Shown here: positions 43,254 to 53,952 of the stretch, piece after piece
Position numbering within the stretch: the stretch's first letter is position 1
Layout of the letters: the number at the start of each line of letters is the position of its first letter
From: Citrobacter freundii
Lineage (GTDB): Bacteria; Pseudomonadota; Gammaproteobacteria; Enterobacterales; Enterobacteriaceae
DNA length: 64,000 nt
Assembly: GCF_011077955.1 (NCBI RefSeq)
Contig: NZ_JAALBX010000004.1
Coordinates: forward strand, 186,001 to 250,000
Reading direction: 5' to 3'
The notes under the pieces: generated by a model
Seen by the model: the letters and a program-made list of their open reading frames with translations, nothing else
Told to the model about the DNA's origin: nothing
The model's database searches: none
Made by a program: the position numbers and the translations under genes

Positions 43254-43289
43254 TAAAAAAAAGGGCAGCGCCGTTATGGCCCTGCCCTT
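43254..43289 (-). terminator. Intrinsic terminator after accD
   Basis: AAGGGCAG (43261-43268) pairs with CTGCCCTT (43282-43289), with an inner GCC/GGC stem, and is followed on the minus strand by eight T. It lies just after accD and before folC. Confidence 0.88.
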
Positions 43290-43297
43290 CATGACGA

Positions 43298-44218
43298 TCA
43301 GGCCTCTTGTTCCTGGTCTGGCGCTGGCGGAACCACAATGGTTTCCTGCGGCGCATCCGGTCCTGGCGCCGGGAGATTCATCATCTTCGCCAGCAGACGG
43401 GCAAGCTTCAGGCGCAGTTCAGGACGACGAACAATCATATCGATCGCCCCTTTTTCGATTAAGAACTCACTGCGCTGGAAACCGGCTGGCAGTTTCTCAC
43501 GCACGGTCTGCTCGATAACGCGCGGGCCGGCAAAGCCAATCAGCGCTTTCGGCTCGGCGATGTTCAAATCGCCAAGCATCGCAAAGCTTGCAGAAACACC
43601 GCCCATCGTCGGGTCGGTCAGCACGGAGATATACGGCAAACCGCGCTCCTGAAGTTTCGCCAGCGCCGCAGAGGTTTTCGCCATCTGCATCAGTGACATC
43701 AGCGCTTCTTGCATACGCGCGCCGCCGGAAGCGGAGAAACAAATCAGCGGGCAGTTATCTTCCAGCGCCTGTTCAACCGCGCGAACAAAACGCGCGCCGA
43801 CCACAGAGCCCATCGAGCCGCCCATAAAGGCGAATTCGAATGCCGCGGCCACCACAGGCATATCGTGCAGGGTGCCTTTCATCACGACCAGCGCGTCTTT
43901 TTCGCCGGTCTCTTTCTGCGCGCTCGCCAGACGATCTTTATACTTTTTGGAGTCTTTGAACTTCAGCACGTCTTTCGGCTCAAGCTCGCTGCCCAGTTCC
44001 ACCATAGAGCCTTCGTCTAACAGGCTATGCAGACGGTCCCGCGCCGCCATACGCATATGATGATCGCATTTCGGGCAAACCCCCAGATTACGCTCCAGCT
44101 CGGCGCGGTAGAGAACCTGACCGCAGCTGTCGCACTTGGTCCACACCCCTTCCGGAATGCTCGCCTTACGGGTGGGGGTGATATTGCTCTTATTGAGAAT
44201 TCGTTCAATCCAGCTCAT
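43298..44218 (-). CDS. accD: Acetyl-CoA carboxylase carboxyltransferase subunit beta
   Basis: 306 residues from ATG 44218 ([26 protein letters not shown]), with AAAGG six bases upstream. A four-Cys zinc finger ([23 protein letters not shown], first part shown at ~27-49) precedes the carboxyltransferase domain with [25 protein letters not shown] and [14 protein letters not shown]. With AccA it makes malonyl-CoA. In E. coli the zinc domain also binds the accA/accD mRNAs. The C-terminal tail ([23 protein letters not shown]) is variable. Confidence 0.97.
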   Translation of the reverse strand: MSWIERILNKSNITPTRKASIPEGVWTKCDSCGQVLYRAELERNLGVCPKCDHHMRMAARDRLHSLLDEGSMVELGSELEPKDVLKFKDSKKYKDRLASAQKETGEKDALVVMKGTLHDMPVVAAAFEFAFMGGSMGSVVGARFVRAVEQALEDNCPLICFSASGGARMQEALMSLMQMAKTSAALAKLQERGLPYISVLTDPTMGGVSASFAMLGDLNIAEPKALIGFAGPRVIEQTVREKLPAGFQRSEFLIEKGAIDMIVRRPELRLKLARLLAKMMNLPAPGPDAPQETIVVPPAPDQEQEA

Positions 44219-44374
44219 TGATGACCTTTCTGCCTGAACCTGGTCGATACCAGTTTTTCTGTCGGCAGCGGATAAATTCTGACCGCCGACAGACCATAAA
44301 TGGTGCTCATTAAAACATAACAAACCGCGAGTTGGGACAAAAAAGTGGTCTAACCGCGCGATCCTGCTCTTGTT

Positions 44375-45049
44375 TTAAGAACGTGGTTGTTGTCTTTCTT
44401 TACGCGCCACCGCGCGCTTGTGACGGATAATTTCCACGACCCCTGGCAATACCGACAGGATAATGATCGCCACAATCAGCAATTTGAGGTTTTCCTGCAC
44501 GATGGGGAGATCGCCAAACAGATAACCCGCATAGGTAAACAGCAAGACCCACAATAGCGCGCCAATGACGTTATACGCCGCGAAATGGCGATAAGACATA
44601 TGGCCCATACCCGCGACAAAGGGCGCAAAGGTACGCACAATCGGCACGAAACGCGCGAGGATAATGGTTTTCCCGCCATGACGCTCGTAGAATGCATGGG
44701 TTTTATTCAGATAGCTGCGACGGAAGATCTTCGAATTGGGATTACTGAAAAGTCTCTCGCCGAACAGCCGCCCAATGGTGTAATTCACCGCATCGCCAAT
44801 AACCGCCGCCACAATCATTAACGCCACCATCAGGTGCACGTTCAGATCATTTGTCGGCAGCGCGGAAATCGCCCCTGCGACAAACAACAGCGAATCCCCC
44901 GGCAAAAACGGCGTGACCACAAGGCCCGTTTCGCAAAACAGAATTAAAAATAGAATGGCGTATACCCAAACGCCATAGTCAGCGACCAGTTCCGCCAGAT
45001 GCACATCAATGTGCAGGATGAAATCGATCAAAAAACGAATAATGTCCAT
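44375..45049 (-). CDS. dedA: DedA-family inner-membrane protein
   Basis: 224 residues, VTT/SNARE-associated family. Several hydrophobic helices, the [17 protein letters not shown] motif (~41-57), and the signature [19 protein letters not shown] (~134-152) with the two functional arginines. DedA proteins are linked to membrane potential, polymyxin resistance and lipid carrier recycling. It lies between truA and accD. Confidence 0.95.
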   Translation of the reverse strand: MDIIRFLIDFILHIDVHLAELVADYGVWVYAILFLILFCETGLVVTPFLPGDSLLFVAGAISALPTNDLNVHLMVALMIVAAVIGDAVNYTIGRLFGERLFSNPNSKIFRRSYLNKTHAFYERHGGKTIILARFVPIVRTFAPFVAGMGHMSYRHFAAYNVIGALLWVLLFTYAGYLFGDLPIVQENLKLLIVAIIILSVLPGVVEIIRHKRAVARKERQQPRS

Positions 45050-45095
45050 ACGGCGTTAACTCCCTCATTAGCGCTTAGCCTGATGGCGCAGACTG

Positions 45096-45908
45096 TTAAT
45101 CAGCAAGAAATAGTGGGCCCATCGGCGTCTTCGGTAGCCCGAAATGGTCAGGATAATCTACGCTGACCAGATAGAGCCCTTCCGCTCTCGCCGTCGCTGC
45201 CGCAAGCGTTCGATCCTTCGCCGCCAACAACTCGTTTATCCAACTCTCCGGCTGGTTTTTGCACCCTACTTCCATCAGGCTGCCAACAATATTCCTGACC
45301 ATATGATGTACAAAAGCATTCGCTTTGATATCCACCACCACATACGCCCCATAGCGCGCGACGTGAATGTGCATCACATTACGCCACGGCGTACGCGACT
45401 GGCATTGCACAGCGCGAAACGAGGTAAAGTCATTTTCACCAATCAAGCACTGGGCCGCGCGATGCATACGTTCTGCGTCCAGCGGCTGGTGATAGTGCGT
45501 GACGCCCTGCTGTAATACCGCAGGACGCAGACGATGATTGTAGATGACATAGCGGTAACGGCGAGCCGTTGCGCTAAATCGGGCGTGAAAATCGTCCGGC
45601 ACATCTTTAACCCAGCGCACTGCGATGTCACCAGGTAAATTCGCATTTACACCCAGCGTCCAGGCGGCGTCCTTACGGATAGCCTGGGTTTCGAAATGCA
45701 CCACCTGGCCGGTGGCATGAACGCCCGCATCGGTACGTCCGGCGCAAAAAACGTTAACCGGCGCATTTGCCACTTGGCTTAACGCTTTTTCCAGTTTTTC
45801 CTGGACGCTGCGAACTTCATTCTGGCGCTGCCAGCCGTAGTATTTGCTGCCGTCGTACTCAATGCCGAGCGCGATTTTGCGCGTCGGCACATGCTCAAAC
45901 TCCGTCAT
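45096..45908 (-). CDS. truA: tRNA pseudouridine(38-40) synthase TruA
   Basis: 270 residues. The catalytic aspartate is D60 in [18 protein letters not shown]. The [12 protein letters not shown] segment near the N-terminus and the C-terminal [17 protein letters not shown] are typical. It modifies positions 38-40 of many tRNA anticodon arms. The ATG overlaps the usg stop by one base (TAATG), the same coupling as in E. coli. Confidence 0.97.
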   Translation of the reverse strand: MTEFEHVPTRKIALGIEYDGSKYYGWQRQNEVRSVQEKLEKALSQVANAPVNVFCAGRTDAGVHATGQVVHFETQAIRKDAAWTLGVNANLPGDIAVRWVKDVPDDFHARFSATARRYRYVIYNHRLRPAVLQQGVTHYHQPLDAERMHRAAQCLIGENDFTSFRAVQCQSRTPWRNVMHIHVARYGAYVVVDIKANAFVHHMVRNIVGSLMEVGCKNQPESWINELLAAKDRTLAAATARAEGLYLVSVDYPDHFGLPKTPMGPLFLAD

Positions 45909-46921
45909 TAATACAGGTACTCCTGCACTAATTTTTCCGCCACTTTCACCGCCATAAGCGCGCCGCCAAAGCGCACGTTGTCCGCAACAGACCAGAACTG
46001 GATCTGCTCCGGCATGCCGTAATCGTTACGCACACAGCCGACGGAAAGATGAGCGCTACCGGAGGCATCGCCTACCTGAGTCGGGAATTCATTGGCCGGC
46101 GAAAGGGTAAGGTCTTCGCCACGGTCAAAGGCATCACGCGCTTCCTCAAAGGATAACGGGCGCATGGCTTCAAAGTTCACCATCTGCGCATGACCGTAAA
46201 ACACCGGCGACTGAACGCAGGATGCGGAAATCATCAGCATCTCGTCTTGCAGGATTTTGCGCACTTCGTCCACGATGCGGCGTTCTTCACGCACGTAACC
46301 TTCGCTGTTCGGTAGCATCGGCAGAATGTTGAAGGCCAGTTGACGGCCAAAAAAATCGTCTTCATCAACAGGAATACCGTTGAGCAGTTTGGCGCTCTGG
46401 CCTGCCAGCGCGTCCACCGCCGCTTTGCCTTTAGCCGACGCCGACATCAGGCTGGTTACCTGAATACGTGACAGACCACCTTCATCGATAAGCGGCTTTA
46501 ACGCCACCAGCAGTTGGCTGGTCAGGCTATCGGGAATGGCGATGAGGTTACGGTTGCGGTAATCCGCCAGCACAAACGGGTTAACTTCAGGAATGACTAA
46601 CGGGACATCCGGCTCCAGCGCGAACAAGCCGCTGGCATCAATCACCAGGCAGCCGGCGTTGACGGCATCATCCACATACTGTGCGGACGCTTGCTGACCG
46701 GCGACAAAAAAAGCGAGTTGCGCCTGGGTCCAGTCAAACTCTGCCGCATCTTGCACCATTACCGTTTTACCGGCAAAACGCAGGGATTCACCCGCGCTTT
46801 CGCTGCGCGCCAGGGCATACAGATCGCCCACCGGGAATTGGCGTTCCGCGAGTTGCTCAAGCAAGGCCTCTCCCACAGCGCCCGTGGCGCCCAGTACGGC
46901 GATATTCCAGCCTTCAGACAT
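45908..46921 (-). CDS. usg: Usg, aspartate-semialdehyde dehydrogenase-like protein
   Basis: 337 residues. The N-terminal Rossmann motif [16 protein letters not shown] and ASADH-type dimer domain are present. The active-site cysteine segment of true ASADH (NxNC) is replaced by IPDSLTSQ around residue 129, so it is unlikely to be an active dehydrogenase. It keeps the E. coli length. The function is unknown; it is transcribed between pdxB and truA. Confidence 0.94.
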   Translation of the reverse strand: MSEGWNIAVLGATGAVGEALLEQLAERQFPVGDLYALARSESAGESLRFAGKTVMVQDAAEFDWTQAQLAFFVAGQQASAQYVDDAVNAGCLVIDASGLFALEPDVPLVIPEVNPFVLADYRNRNLIAIPDSLTSQLLVALKPLIDEGGLSRIQVTSLMSASAKGKAAVDALAGQSAKLLNGIPVDEDDFFGRQLAFNILPMLPNSEGYVREERRIVDEVRKILQDEMLMISASCVQSPVFYGHAQMVNFEAMRPLSFEEARDAFDRGEDLTLSPANEFPTQVGDASGSAHLSVGCVRNDYGMPEQIQFWSVADNVRFGGALMAVKVAEKLVQEYLY

Positions 46922-46950
46922 GGTGGTTTACTCCAGAAAATAAAACAGCG

Positions 46951-46973
46951 TCCCTGCCCATTACGAGCAGGGA
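46951..46973 (-). terminator. Weak intrinsic terminator after pdxB
   Basis: TCCCTGC (46951-46957), nine-base loop, GCAGGGA (46967-46973), then on the minus strand CGCTGTTTTATTTT. It is modest, so read-through into usg-truA is possible. Confidence 0.55.
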
Positions 46974-46988
46974 TCGAAAAGAAATTGA

Positions 46989-48125
46989 TTAACGCGCAGC
47001 GTGATGAACGGCGTTAAAGCCAAGTGCGCAGAGCAATTTTGCCGCAGCGGCATCATCACACTGAACAAACAGTGAAGACCACTCGCGGCGCTCAAGATAA
47101 TGCTTACGCAGCTTATCGAACTCACCTGCCATACCCGCCACTTTACGCAACGGCGCATCATCGCGGCGCACATCATACACCAGATGGACCAGCCTTTTCA
47201 GCGTTGCCTGATCTAACGGGCCGTGGAGCGTAATACGACCAAATTCCGGCGCAGGCAGTAGCGTATCCAGCGCCACCTGCTGCGGCTTGCCTATAAAGGC
47301 GCTGTAGGCTTCAAACACCTGCGTCGTACCGCGCGCTTTGCCTTCAAGGGTGTAACCCGCGATGTGCGCGGTGCCGATATCGACTTTATCGAGCAGCGCC
47401 ACATTCAGATCCGGCTCAGGTTCCCATACGTCCAGTACGGTGCTGAGTTTCTGGCCCGCCTCCAGGCATTTAAGCAAGGCGGCGTTATCCACAACCGGCC
47501 CACGGCAGGCGTTAATCAAAATGGCGCCAGGTTTGAGGCCTGAAATCAGCGCCTCATCCGCCAGATGCCAGGTCTTGTAAGGGCCGTCTTTATAAAGCGG
47601 CGTATGGAAGGTGAGAATGTCAGCTTCGGCAATCAGTTTATCCAGCGGCTGAAAGTCGCCCGGCTCGCCGTTATCGGCACGCGGCGGATCGCACAGCATT
47701 GTACGCACCCCCAGCGCTTCAAGGCGCTTTTGCAGTCGCCCGCCTACGTTGCCCACGCCCACAATGCCAACGGTGCGGTCAGTGAGGTTGAATCCGTCGC
47801 GCTCCGCCAGCATCAGCAGCGCGGAAAACACATACTCCACCACCGCAATAGCGTTACAGCCAGGCGCGGCGGAAAACGCGATCCCCGCTTTTTCTAAATA
47901 CGCCTGATCCACATGATCGGTGCCTGCCGTCGCGGTGCCGACAAAGCGCACGCGTTTCCCGTCAAGCAATTGACTGTTGACTTTGGTGACCGAGCGCACC
48001 ATCAACGCATCGGCATCATCCAGTTCCGCAACCGGAATAGGCCGTCCCGGCACCGCATGAACATCGCCCAAACGGGCAAAAAGTTCGCGGGCATAAGGCA
48101 TATTTTCATCAACGAGAATTTTCAC
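46989..48125 (-). CDS. pdxB: Erythronate-4-phosphate dehydrogenase PdxB
   Basis: 378 residues. D-2-hydroxyacid dehydrogenase fold: NAD motif [17 protein letters not shown] (~117-133), catalytic Arg in NACRGPVVD (~206-214), Glu in DVWEPEP and His in [17 protein letters not shown]. The extra C-terminal dimerisation domain typical of PdxB follows. It acts in the DXP-dependent pyridoxal phosphate pathway. Divergent from flk. Confidence 0.97.
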   Translation of the reverse strand: MKILVDENMPYARELFARLGDVHAVPGRPIPVAELDDADALMVRSVTKVNSQLLDGKRVRFVGTATAGTDHVDQAYLEKAGIAFSAAPGCNAIAVVEYVFSALLMLAERDGFNLTDRTVGIVGVGNVGGRLQKRLEALGVRTMLCDPPRADNGEPGDFQPLDKLIAEADILTFHTPLYKDGPYKTWHLADEALISGLKPGAILINACRGPVVDNAALLKCLEAGQKLSTVLDVWEPEPDLNVALLDKVDIGTAHIAGYTLEGKARGTTQVFEAYSAFIGKPQQVALDTLLPAPEFGRITLHGPLDQATLKRLVHLVYDVRRDDAPLRKVAGMAGEFDKLRKHYLERREWSSLFVQCDDAAAAKLLCALGFNAVHHAAR

Positions 48126-48237
48126 GTTACAGTACCTGTGTATATACGGGAGTTGGGCGCATGCCAGACCCGGTAGATTTTATTGTTACCGCCATTTTGG
48201 ATGTGGACCGTGAGTCAAGCCCGGAGCGTACGCGTTG

Positions 48238-48267
48238 GGGTGAAGAGGCTTTTCGCTTCGTTCACCC
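48238..48267. other. Inverted repeat in the pdxB-flk divergent region
   Basis: GGGTGAA (48238-48244) and TTCACCC (48261-48267) frame a 16-base centre. Possibly an operator, a transcript hairpin of the pdxB leader, or remnants of a repeat; unassigned. Confidence 0.3.
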
Positions 48268-48409
48268 TGCGAGCGTTCAAAGGTAAACTTAAGTGAGCAC
48301 TATCCAGATACAAAAAGGCAAATAAAATAGCCTAATGGGGCTGGCGTTAAGTGTGCCATAATCTCGCCCTTAGTCATACACGAGACCGAAGGCGAAGTCA
48401 GGATTTACT

Positions 48410-49417
48410 ATGATGCAACCAGTGCAGGGCGCACCCGCCCGCCCTCCGGGAGAACCACCCTCCCCGCAGACAGCAGCCGGTGAATTGCCGCTCTCATCCC
48501 AACAACGCACTCAGCTTGAGCGGCTGATTACCCGCATCATCGCGCTTACGCAGCAACAGAGCAGCGAAGTGTGGGCAAGCCTGCGCCACGATCTGGGTCT
48601 GAAGCAGGAGATGCCGTTGCAGTCGCGCCATTTTCCTGCGGCAGAGCAAAATCTTTCTTTACGCCTTGCGGGCGCGGAAAATACTCACTCCGGCAGGCAG
48701 CTATTGTCTCAACTGACAGAGTTGTTGAATGTGGGCAACAATCGCCAGGCGGCGAGCGATTATATTCGCCAGCAATTTGGTCAAACTGCGCTGAGCCAAT
48801 TGTCTCCCGAGCAGTTAAAAAGCGTGCTGGTGTTACTGCAAAACGGGCAGATGGCGATCCCGCAGCCGCAACAGCGCCCGGCAACCGAGCGCCCGTTACT
48901 GCCAGCCGAGCACAATACGCTCAACCAACAAGTGATAAAACTGGCAGCCGCAACCGGCGAACCGCCAAAACTTATCTGGCAATCAATGCTGGAGCTGGCG
49001 GGCGTCAAAAGCGGCGAACTTATCCCGGCAAAACATTTCGCCTCGCTGAACACCTGGCTTCAGGCGCGCCAGACGTTAGTTCAACACACCGCGCCGACGC
49101 TCATTACTCTGCAAACCGTACTGCGCCAGCCAATGGCGTCGAACGAGTGGCAAGAAATTGTCGATTACACGCAGCAGCGCTGGCAGGCCACACCGCAAAC
49201 CGTGCTAACGTCTGCGCAAATTCAGGATGTCTTGAATCAGGTGTTCGCCTTACGCGTTGTGAATAACGCCTCGCCGGTGGAAACCCGCGATATTAAGCCT
49301 ATTTACAGCCCGTTCATCCCCACTTTGATGGAGCCGCTGCGCCAACTTAGCGCGCGTCCGGGACTGGCGCTGTTCGCGCTGGTCGTGGCGATTGTGCTGA
49401 TATTATTGCTGCTGTAA
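48410..49417 (+). CDS. flk: Flk, flagellar hook-length/secretion checkpoint membrane protein
   Basis: 335 residues. A Pro/Gln-rich N-terminus, a Gln/Leu-rich cytoplasmic body with short conserved blocks (PLQSRHFPAAE, NNRQAASDYIRQQFGQTAL, LPAEHN, IWQSMLELAGVK) and a single C-terminal anchor (LALFALVVAIVLILLLL). In Salmonella Flk prevents premature FlgM secretion before ring completion. Two ATG codons are adjacent (48410 and 48413); AGGA upstream fits either. In K-12 yfcJ lies between flk and fabB; it is absent here. Confidence 0.92.
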   Translation: MMQPVQGAPARPPGEPPSPQTAAGELPLSSQQRTQLERLITRIIALTQQQSSEVWASLRHDLGLKQEMPLQSRHFPAAEQNLSLRLAGAENTHSGRQLLSQLTELLNVGNNRQAASDYIRQQFGQTALSQLSPEQLKSVLVLLQNGQMAIPQPQQRPATERPLLPAEHNTLNQQVIKLAAATGEPPKLIWQSMLELAGVKSGELIPAKHFASLNTWLQARQTLVQHTAPTLITLQTVLRQPMASNEWQEIVDYTQQRWQATPQTVLTSAQIQDVLNQVFALRVVNNASPVETRDIKPIYSPFIPTLMEPLRQLSARPGLALFALVVAIVLILLLL

Positions 49418-49434
49418 GCGCCATTCAGAAATGC

Positions 49435-49460
49435 AAAAAGGGGCCAATTGGCCCCTTTTT
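49435..49460. terminator. Bidirectional terminator between flk and fabB
   Basis: A perfect palindrome: AAAAAGGGGCC (49435-49445), AATT centre, GGCCCCTTTTT (49450-49460). It serves both convergent genes. Confidence 0.92.
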
Positions 49461-49474
49461 TAATGCAGCATCGC

Positions 49475-50695
49475 TTACGCTTTATATTTACGCATCACCA
49501 GCGTGGCGTTCGTGCCGCCGAAGCCGAAGCTGTTAGACATCACGGTCGTGAGCTGACGTTCGATAGTTTCAGTCACCACATTCAGGCCTTCTGCCTGCGG
49601 ATCCAGATTATCGATGTTAATGCTCGGCGCAATGAAGCTGTGCTCCAGCATCAGCAGAGAGTAAATGGCTTCCTGCACGCCCGCGGCACCCAGAGAGTGA
49701 CCGGTCATGGCTTTAGTGGCAGACAACGCCGGAGAGTTATTGCCGAACACTTCACGGATAGCGCCCAGTTCTTTCACATCGCCAACCGGCGTGGACGTAC
49801 CATGGGTGTTCAGGTAATCGATAGGCGTGTCCAGACCCTGCATCGCCATCTGCATGCAGCGCACCGCGCCTTCGCCAGACGGCGCTACCATGTCAGCGCC
49901 ATCGGAGGTCGCGCCGTAACCGACGATTTCCGCATAGATGTGCGCGCCACGCGCCAGGGCGTGTTCGAGTTCTTCAACTACCACCATGCCGCCGCCGCCT
50001 GCGATAACGAAACCATCACGGTCCGCATCATAAGTACGGGACGCTTTATCCGGCGTCTCGTTATATTTGGTTGACAGCGCGCCCATCGCGTCGAACTCAC
50101 AGGCCATTTCCCAGCACAGCTCTTCGCCGCCGCCAGCAAATACGATGTCCTGTTTGCCCAATTGAATTTGTTCAACCGCGTTACCGATACAGTGCGCGGA
50201 AGTCGCACACGCGGAGCTGATGGAATAGTTCACGCCGTGGATTTTAAACGGGGTCGCGAGGCATGCTGAAACGCCGGACGCCATGGATTTGGTCACCACA
50301 TACGGACCGACAGCCTTCAGGCCGCGCGGGCTACGCATTGCATCTGCGCCAAACACCTGGTAGCGCGGAGAACCGCCGCCGGAACCGGCTATCAAACCAA
50401 CGCGAGGGTTGTTTTGATACGCTTCGTCAGAAAGACCCGCATCGCTGATTGCCTGCTCCATCGAGAGGTAAGCATAAATTGACGCATCACTCATAAAGCG
50501 CACCACTTTACGGTCGATAAGACCGGTGGTGTCCAGTTTGACGTTGCCCCATACGTGGCTACGCATACCAGAATCTTTCAGCTCTTGAGAGAAAGTAATA
50601 CCTGAGCGCCCTTCACGAAGGGATGCCAGGACTTCCTGCTGGTTATTACCGATGCTGGATACGATACCCAGGCCAGTAATCACTGCACGTTTCAT
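49475..50695 (-). CDS. fabB: 3-oxoacyl-ACP synthase I FabB
   Basis: 406 residues. Catalytic Cys163 in [12 protein letters not shown], the two histidines in [11 protein letters not shown] and [14 protein letters not shown], and the [10 protein letters not shown] end are all intact. It elongates unsaturated fatty acid intermediates and is essential for unsaturated fatty acid synthesis. Its promoter carries FabR and FadR operators (separate entry). Divergent from mnmC. Confidence 0.98.
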   Translation of the reverse strand: MKRAVITGLGIVSSIGNNQQEVLASLREGRSGITFSQELKDSGMRSHVWGNVKLDTTGLIDRKVVRFMSDASIYAYLSMEQAISDAGLSDEAYQNNPRVGLIAGSGGGSPRYQVFGADAMRSPRGLKAVGPYVVTKSMASGVSACLATPFKIHGVNYSISSACATSAHCIGNAVEQIQLGKQDIVFAGGGEELCWEMACEFDAMGALSTKYNETPDKASRTYDADRDGFVIAGGGGMVVVEELEHALARGAHIYAEIVGYGATSDGADMVAPSGEGAVRCMQMAMQGLDTPIDYLNTHGTSTPVGDVKELGAIREVFGNNSPALSATKAMTGHSLGAAGVQEAIYSLLMLEHSFIAPSINIDNLDPQAEGLNVVTETIERQLTTVMSNSFGFGGTNATLVMRKYKA

Positions 50696-50738
50696 TTAAT
50701 ACCTCTGTCAGTCGCACTAATAATAAGAGTCGAGTGGC

Positions 50739-50767
50739 ACAATAGCGTACAGTTGTACGCCGAACAA
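50739..50767 (-). promoter_or_regulatory. fabB core promoter with FabR operator
   Basis: Minus strand TTGTTC (50762-50767), 17-base spacer, TATTGT (50739-50744). The spacer is occupied by the palindrome GCGTACA-N2-TGTACGC (50745-50760), which matches the known FabR site. FabR would therefore block RNA polymerase when unsaturated thioesters bind it. Confidence 0.82.
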
Positions 50768-50779
50768 GTCCGATCAGAC
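50762..50779 (-). promoter_or_regulatory. FadR activator site upstream of fabB
   Basis: Minus strand CTGATCGGACTTGTT (within 50762-50779) agrees closely with the FadR consensus CTGGTCNGACNTGTT. It overlaps the -35 region and adjoins the FabR palindrome, the arrangement known for E. coli fabB, where FadR activates. Confidence 0.78.
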
Positions 50780-50854
50780 GATTTGCTGGTAAATTTGCGC
50801 CGTCCGGCTCACATCGTTAAGATCGTGCCACTGCCTGTCAGACGAGTAATTTAC

Positions 50855-52885
50855 GTGAAACATTCCACCATCAAACCCGCTACCCTGGACTTCAATAATG
50901 AGGGTACACCTGTTTCCCGAGATTTTGATGACGTTTACTTTTCTAATGATAATGGTCTTGAAGAGACCCGCTACGTATTTTTAGGCGCAAACCGCCTGCC
51001 GGCGCGCTTTGCCGACCATACGCGCACCTTGTTTACCGTTGCTGAAACGGGCTTCGGCACCGGGCTCAATTTCCTTACGCTCTGGCAGGCGTTTGACGCT
51101 TTTTGCGCCGCCACGCCAGAGGCCACACTTAAGCGTCTGCACTTTGTTAGCTTTGAAAAATTCCCGCTACAGGCAGAGGATTTGGCGCGCGCTCATGCCG
51201 CCTGGCCGGAACTCGCGCCCTGGGCAGAAAAACTGCATCGCCAGTGGCCGCCGCTGCTGCCTGGCTGCCAGCGACTGCTGTTCGACAACGGGCGCGTCAC
51301 GCTGGATTTATGGCTGGGGGATGTGAATGAATTGATCCCCGTGTTAGACGATGCGCTGCAAGGCCAGGTAGATGCCTGGTTTCTGGACGGATTCGCTCCG
51401 GCCAAAAACCCGGATATGTGGACCCCGGAATTGTTTCACGCCATGGCCCGCCTGGCGCGCCCCGGCGCGACACTTGCCACGTTCACTTCCGCCGGTTTTG
51501 TGCGTCGTGGCTTACAGGACGCAGGTTTCACGATGCGTAAAAGCAAAGGCTTTGGCCGTAAACGCGAGATGCTGACCGGCGAGCTTGAACATGCGCCAGA
51601 GTGGCGATCGCGCACCCCCTGGTATCAGCGTCAACCTGCGCAGGGTGAAGAGGTGGCAATCATCGGCGGTGGTGTGGCGAGCGCGTTGCTGGCGCTGGCG
51701 CTGCTGCGCCGCGGCCTTCAGGTTACGCTTTATTGCGAAGACGACGCGCCGGCGCAGGGTGCGTCCGGCAACCGACAAGGGGCGCTCTATCCCCTCATTA
51801 GCCACAGCAACCCGGATCTGACACGCTTTTTCCCCACCGCGTTTACCTTCGCGCGTCGCCTTTATGACGCGCTGCCGGTGGAATTTGATCATGACTGGTG
51901 CGGCGTCACTCAACTGGGCTGGGATGAAAAAAGCGCCCAGAAAATCAGCCAAATGCTGGCGTTGGATCTGCCTGCGTCGCTGGCGTGCGCTGTTGACGCA
52001 AACGCGGTGTTAGCCCGCTGCGGTGTAGAGACCGAATGCGGCGGCATTGAGTACCCGCAAGGCGGCTGGCTTTGCCCGGCGCAGTTAACGGCAGGCGCCA
52101 TTGAACTGGCTGAACAGCAAGGTTTAACGGTGCATTATTGCCGTGCCGTTACGCAATTGCATTATGAGGACCGCTGGCACCTGACGTTTGCCGACGGACA
52201 CCAGGCTCAGCATGACGCACTCGTGCTCGCCAACGGCAGTAAGCTTAATCAGTTTGCCCAAACGGCGATGCAGCCGGTTTATGCGGTGGCAGGCCAGGTA
52301 AGCCATATTCCCACGTCAGCGCGCCTTTCAGCGCTGCGCCAGGTATTGTGTTACGACGGTTACCTGACGCCGGTTAATCCGCACAATCAGCATCATTGCA
52401 TTGGCGCCAGCTATCATCGTGGAGAGGAGAACGCCCACTACCGCGAGGAGGATCAACAACACAACCGCCAACGACTGATTGACTGCTTCCCGGATCAAAC
52501 CTGGCCCCGTGAGGTGGACGTCAGCGCAGGCGACGCGCGCGTCGGCGTGCGCTGCGCAACGCGCGATCATATGCCGATGGTGGGCAACGTCGCCAACTAC
52601 CCTGCCCTGCTGGCGCACTATCAGTCACTTTCGCAGCGTTGCGCCACGCCAGAAAAAGTGACTGCCGCGCCGGTGCATCCTGGTCTGTTTATGTTGGGCG
52701 CATTAGGATCGCGTGGGCTATGCAGCGCGCCGCTGGCAGCGGAAATTCTCGCGGCACAGATGTGTGGCGAACCGATCCCGCTGGACGGCCCCACGCTCGC
52801 AGCCCTTAATCCCAATCGGCTATGGGTGAGAAAATTACTGAAGGGGAAAGCCGTGGATCCCGCTTCTAACGGGACGCCAGCTTAA
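50855..52885 (+). CDS. mnmC: Bifunctional tRNA modification enzyme MnmC
   Basis: 676 residues from GTG 50855. The first ~245 residues are the SAM-dependent methyltransferase ([17 protein letters not shown] motif [16 protein letters not shown]). The rest is a DAO-type FAD oxidoreductase starting [21 protein letters not shown]. It converts cmnm5s2U to nm5s2U and then mnm5s2U at the tRNA wobble position. GTG gives the E. coli N-terminus ([13 protein letters not shown]); the longer frame from 50753 would run through the fabB promoter sites. Confidence 0.94.
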   Translation: MKHSTIKPATLDFNNEGTPVSRDFDDVYFSNDNGLEETRYVFLGANRLPARFADHTRTLFTVAETGFGTGLNFLTLWQAFDAFCAATPEATLKRLHFVSFEKFPLQAEDLARAHAAWPELAPWAEKLHRQWPPLLPGCQRLLFDNGRVTLDLWLGDVNELIPVLDDALQGQVDAWFLDGFAPAKNPDMWTPELFHAMARLARPGATLATFTSAGFVRRGLQDAGFTMRKSKGFGRKREMLTGELEHAPEWRSRTPWYQRQPAQGEEVAIIGGGVASALLALALLRRGLQVTLYCEDDAPAQGASGNRQGALYPLISHSNPDLTRFFPTAFTFARRLYDALPVEFDHDWCGVTQLGWDEKSAQKISQMLALDLPASLACAVDANAVLARCGVETECGGIEYPQGGWLCPAQLTAGAIELAEQQGLTVHYCRAVTQLHYEDRWHLTFADGHQAQHDALVLANGSKLNQFAQTAMQPVYAVAGQVSHIPTSARLSALRQVLCYDGYLTPVNPHNQHHCIGASYHRGEENAHYREEDQQHNRQRLIDCFPDQTWPREVDVSAGDARVGVRCATRDHMPMVGNVANYPALLAHYQSLSQRCATPEKVTAAPVHPGLFMLGALGSRGLCSAPLAAEILAAQMCGEPIPLDGPTLAALNPNRLWVRKLLKGKAVDPASNGTPA

Positions 52886-52892
52886 AAATCAA

Positions 52893-52923
52893 CCTGGCGG
52901 ATACGGCTTAGCGCATCCGCCAC
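52893..52923. repeat. REP/PU-like palindrome between mnmC and the GTPase gene
   Basis: TGGCGGAT (52895-52902) and ATCCGCCA (52915-52922) pair around ACGGCTTAGCGC. The minus-strand reading GGCGGATGCGC...CCGTATCCGCC has the shape and bases of enterobacterial REP units (GCCKGATGCGRCG...TTATCMGGC). It sits between convergent stops, the classic position, and may help terminate both. Confidence 0.6.
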
Positions 52924-52926
52924 GTG

Positions 52927-53943
52927 TCAGGCGACAGTGTCTGCAAACGCCGCCCGAAGCGCCTCGACAGGTAAATAGCGCCCGATAATGACCAGCCGCG
53001 ACTGCGGTGTTTCACCGTCCTGCCAGGCGGAGCCGTAATCAAAGCCCACCACTTTATGTACGCCCTGAACAATCAGGCGCTGAGGATTTCCGGCAATCGC
53101 CAGTACGCCTTTGTAGCGCAACATGTCATTGCCGTAGCGCTCCACGCACTGCTCCATAAACGCCCCTGCCTTATGCAAATCCAGCCAGCCCGCTTCAAAG
53201 ACGTGGGCTTGTATGGCGTCATCCCAGGAGCGTTTGGTTTCTTTGAACGGCATAAAGCGCGGCTCAGGCTTATCTGACGCGCGGATCACATGGAATCCGG
53301 TGGTCACGCGGTTGCCGTCCCCGAGTTCAAACGCGTTGATATCAAGCCATAGTTCCGCCGGACATACGCCATTTTCGATCTGGTAGAGATCCGCTTTATT
53401 ATTGATCTGATGGATACGCGCCAGGGCTTCGTTATGTTGCTGCGCATTGCAGGTATCCGCTTTGGTAAGCAGGATCCTGTCGGCAAAACCAAGCTGTGAG
53501 GCGGCAACCGGATGCTCATCCAGTTGGCGAGAGATATGGTGGCAATCAACAAGCGTAATCACCGCATCCAGACGCAGCGCTTCACGCAGCGCCTCTTCAA
53601 CGAAAAATGTCTGGATTATGGGCGCGGGGTCGGCAAGCCCCGTGGTTTCAACAATCAGGCGATCGAAGGTCAGCTCGCCGCGCTGGCGTTTTTCAAGCAG
53701 TTCGGTAAGCGCTGCGGTAAATTCGCCGCGCACGCTACAACACACGCAGCCATTCGACAGTTCGACGACATTGACGTTGTCGCCGCCGCGCAGTAGCGCG
53801 CCGTCAATGTTCACCGCGCCGAATTCGTTTTCCAGTATGGCGACCGAGGCGTCGGCGTGGTGGGTGAGGAAGTGGTTAATCAGGGTCGTTTTACCGGCAC
53901 CCAGAAAACCGGTTAACAGGGTGACTGCAACAGCATCATTCAT
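52927..53943 (-). CDS. COG0523 (YjiA/CobW-like) metal-binding GTPase
   Basis: 338 residues. Walker A GFLGAGKTT (12-20), the COG0523 metal motif NGCVCCS with CxCC at 66-69, switch segment VETTGLADPAPIIQTFF, and the base-recognition TKAD motif (~160). The C-terminal CobW_C domain includes LRYKGVLAIAGNPQRLIVQGVHKVVGFDYG. It resembles E. coli YjiA but is clearly divergent from it, so no symbol is given. Relatives act as Zn, Co or Ni chaperones/insertases; the client here is unknown. It lies nine bases behind ybdD, indicating an operon. Confidence 0.9.
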   Translation of the reverse strand: MNDAVAVTLLTGFLGAGKTTLINHFLTHHADASVAILENEFGAVNIDGALLRGGDNVNVVELSNGCVCCSVRGEFTAALTELLEKRQRGELTFDRLIVETTGLADPAPIIQTFFVEEALREALRLDAVITLVDCHHISRQLDEHPVAASQLGFADRILLTKADTCNAQQHNEALARIHQINNKADLYQIENGVCPAELWLDINAFELGDGNRVTTGFHVIRASDKPEPRFMPFKETKRSWDDAIQAHVFEAGWLDLHKAGAFMEQCVERYGNDMLRYKGVLAIAGNPQRLIVQGVHKVVGFDYGSAWQDGETPQSRLVIIGRYLPVEALRAAFADTVA

Positions 53944-53952
53944 CGCATTTCC

